DNA of 6,352 bases, from contig LJUF01000211.1 of assembly GCA_001303665.1 (NCBI GenBank), positions 1 through 6,352 on the forward strand, in the 5' to 3' direction. Made by a program: the position numbers and the translations under genes. The notes below the pieces were generated by a model that made no database searches, was not told the origin of the DNA, and was given only the letters and a program-made list of their open reading frames with translations. Below, in pieces: positions 5,286 to 6,352 of this stretch. This DNA comes from Phycisphaerae bacterium SM23_33. GTDB taxonomy: Bacteria > Planctomycetota > Phycisphaerae > SM23-33. Positions within the stretch are counted from its first letter, which is position 1; the number at the start of each line of letters is the position of its first letter.

Positions 5286-6352
5286 ATGATCGGGCGTTGG
5301 CCAGCGCTGATCGGACTGGCGGCGTGGGCGCTGGGGGTGTGCGTGCCGGCACCCCTCGCTGAGGCGGGGGCGGAGCCGCCGGCGTCGGCGCCGCTGGGCT
5401 GGACGCACGTGGTGTGTCTGCGCCGGCCCACCGCCGATCCGCTGGGGCACGTCTGGATGTTCCGCAAGGACAGGTCCGGCCAGGTGAGCCGCTGGGACGG
5501 CCGGGACTGGGCCCACGTCGAGGTGCCCTTCAAGCCGGAGCGGGTGATCCGGGCGCTGGCCGACGACTGCGGGCACGTGCTCTTCGAGATGATCTCCGCC
5601 CCGGAGGGCAAGCGCGAGGTCAGCCTGGAAGGCGTCAAGTACCAGGACAGCATCGCCGCCCCGCTGGCCGAGTGGGTGCAGGCCGGCGCCCGGGCCTTCC
5701 TCAGCCCCGACTTCGTCGGCCCGGTGGTGACCAAGGGCGGGCGCATCTGGTGGGCGTACCGCGGCTACGACAGCATTCACGCCTACCTGGACGGCCACTG
5801 GGAACGCCTCAACCTGACGAGCGTCCTGGGGATCGCCGCCGGGCAGGACGGTCAGCCCCTGTTCCTCACGCCGACGGCGTTATGGGAGTATCGGGGCGGG
5901 CGGCTGGTGCGGCTGTCGCCGGCCGGCAGCGGCGCCGCCGCGAGGATGCGGATCCTGGGCCGGCCGACGGCCTACTGGCGCGAACTCCCGTACTACGGCT
6001 CTCTGCCGGCGTCTTTCCAGCGCGAGCACCTGGTGGTGGTGGCGCTGCCCGAAGGCGGCTATGTGCCCGTCGGCTGGGAGGACGCCGCCGCCGTCGCGGC
6101 CGGGCAGCCGGCCCGACCGCCGGCGGGGGCCGACAAGGCCAGGCTCACCGGGCCGCGGGCGGCCGTCGGGGACGGGCAGGGGGGGTTCTGGATCCTGGAC
6201 GGCGATGGCGGCATCTGGCGGTGGTTCGGCGGATGCCTGCTGCCGGCGGAGCTTGGCGGTCCGCCGCCCGGGGCGCGGAAGTGGCTCGACCTGGGGCCGG
6301 ACGGGCGCGGCGGCCTGTGGGTGTACGCCAGCCAGGACGCCGCCGGCCACCA
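5286..6352 (+). CDS. Exported protein with beta-propeller-like repeats, 3' end outside window
   Basis: An open frame of 355 codons runs from ATG 5286 to the right edge without a stop. Residues 1-27 form a signal peptide (R4, hydrophobic core A-L-I-G-L-A-A-W-A-L-G-V, cleavage likely after L-A-E-A at 24-27); C19 does not sit in a good lipobox. The mature part has repeated strand-turn-strand blocks with G-x-x-W and D-G-x-W motifs: H-V-W-M-F-R-K-D at 55-62 with W-D-G-R-D-W at 70-75, R-I-W-W-A-Y at 143-148 with L-D-G-H-W at 158-162, A-L-W-E-Y-R-G-G-R-L at 188-197, G-G-F-W-I-L-D-G-D-G-G-I-W-R-W at 309-323, and D-G-R-G-G-L-W-V-Y at 339-347. These resemble two-component-regulator propeller or other beta-propeller blades. 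GGAAG at 5276-5280 supports ATG 5286; in-frame ATGs at 5259 and 5244 would give long n-regions and lack well-placed ribosome sites. Whether a histidine kinase, a protease or nothing follows cannot be seen. Confidence 0.78.
   Translation, partial: MIGRWPALIGLAAWALGVCVPAPLAEAGAEPPASAPLGWTHVVCLRRPTADPLGHVWMFRKDRSGQVSRWDGRDWAHVEVPFKPERVIRALADDCGHVLFEMISAPEGKREVSLEGVKYQDSIAAPLAEWVQAGARAFLSPDFVGPVVTKGGRIWWAYRGYDSIHAYLDGHWERLNLTSVLGIAAGQDGQPLFLTPTALWEYRGGRLVRLSPAGSGAAARMRILGRPTAYWRELPYYGSLPASFQREHLVVVALPEGGYVPVGWEDAAAVAAGQPARPPAGADKARLTGPRAAVGDGQGGFWILDGDGGIWRWFGGCLLPAELGGPPPGARKWLDLGPDGRGGLWVYASQDAAGH
6168..6185 (+). other. G-quadruplex-type G-run motif inside the propeller gene
   Basis: The coding strand carries four runs of three or more G with 1-2-base loops: GGGG, AC, GGG, CA, then seven consecutive G (6179-6185). 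This fits the textbook intramolecular quadruplex pattern. It encodes part of the glycine-rich G-D-G-Q-G-G turn of a propeller-like blade, so codon choice in a GC-rich genome is the simplest explanation. Confidence 0.3.

Noticed and set aside
5286..5345. Lipoprotein signal with C19 in the propeller protein
   Set aside because: The residue before the Cys is Val and the preceding residues are Leu-Gly, not a proper lipobox; a standard signal peptidase I site after A-E-A fits better.
5087..5746. N-terminal extension of 220 codons on the minus-strand beta-helix frame
   Set aside because: It is antisense to the propeller gene, unlike any domain, rich in Pro/Ser/Arg, and would bury a textbook signal peptide in mid-protein. 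The start at 5086 is far better.
5250..6350. Two minus-strand frames (5250-5798 and 5880-6350) at the right end
   Set aside because: Both are antisense to the signal-peptide-bearing propeller gene and have Pro/Arg/Ala-rich shadow composition.
1..6352. CRISPR array, tRNA, insertion sequence or phage remnants
   Set aside because: No spaced direct repeats, cloverleaf-like sequence, transposase motifs or terminal repeats were seen on either strand.

Overview
The window is GC-rich, with strong GC preference at third codon positions. It carries six protein genes and no RNA genes, CRISPR arrays, insertion sequences or phage genes that I can see. Three of the six encode proteins that look exported through a Sec signal peptide, and a fourth has an N-terminal membrane anchor. 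Shine-Dalgarno sites (AGGAG, AAGGAG, AGGAGG) precede the first three genes. A polysaccharide-oriented secretome, a PdxJ of the type I associate with Bacteroidota and relatives (N-K in place of the usual D-H near the N-terminus), and the high GC suggest a Gram-negative bacterium of the Planctomycetota/PVC type, perhaps from an environmental genome. That assignment is inference; nothing here is diagnostic.

Layout. Positions 17-3796 hold four plus-strand genes with short gaps of 95, 63 and 28 bases, consistent with one transcription unit: a nitrilase-superfamily C-N hydrolase, pyridoxine 5'-phosphate synthase (pdxJ), a secreted DUF5060-type putative glycoside hydrolase, and a small membrane-anchored protein of unknown function. 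Converging on this block from the right, and ending 42 bases after it, is a minus-strand gene for a secreted right-handed beta-helix protein (pectate-lyase-like fold). About 200 bases beyond its start, a divergent plus-strand gene begins at about 5286. It encodes another exported protein with beta-propeller-like repeats and runs off the right edge. Because it has no stop codon in the window, a stop-to-stop ORF search misses it.

How the genes may work together. The TIM-barrel hydrolase, the beta-helix protein and the propeller protein look like a small set of secreted carbohydrate-active or surface proteins. PdxJ makes the vitamin B6 cofactor precursor, and the nitrilase-family enzyme cleaves an unidentified amide or nitrile; both are cytoplasmic and have no obvious mechanistic link to the secreted proteins. 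The most notable non-coding structure is a perfect 9-bp hairpin abutting the ribosome binding site of the glycosidase gene, with an alternative pairing that would cover that site. I did not find convincing evidence of a wholly new system. Very long antisense ORFs (for example 683 codons on the minus strand) are by-products of the base composition.
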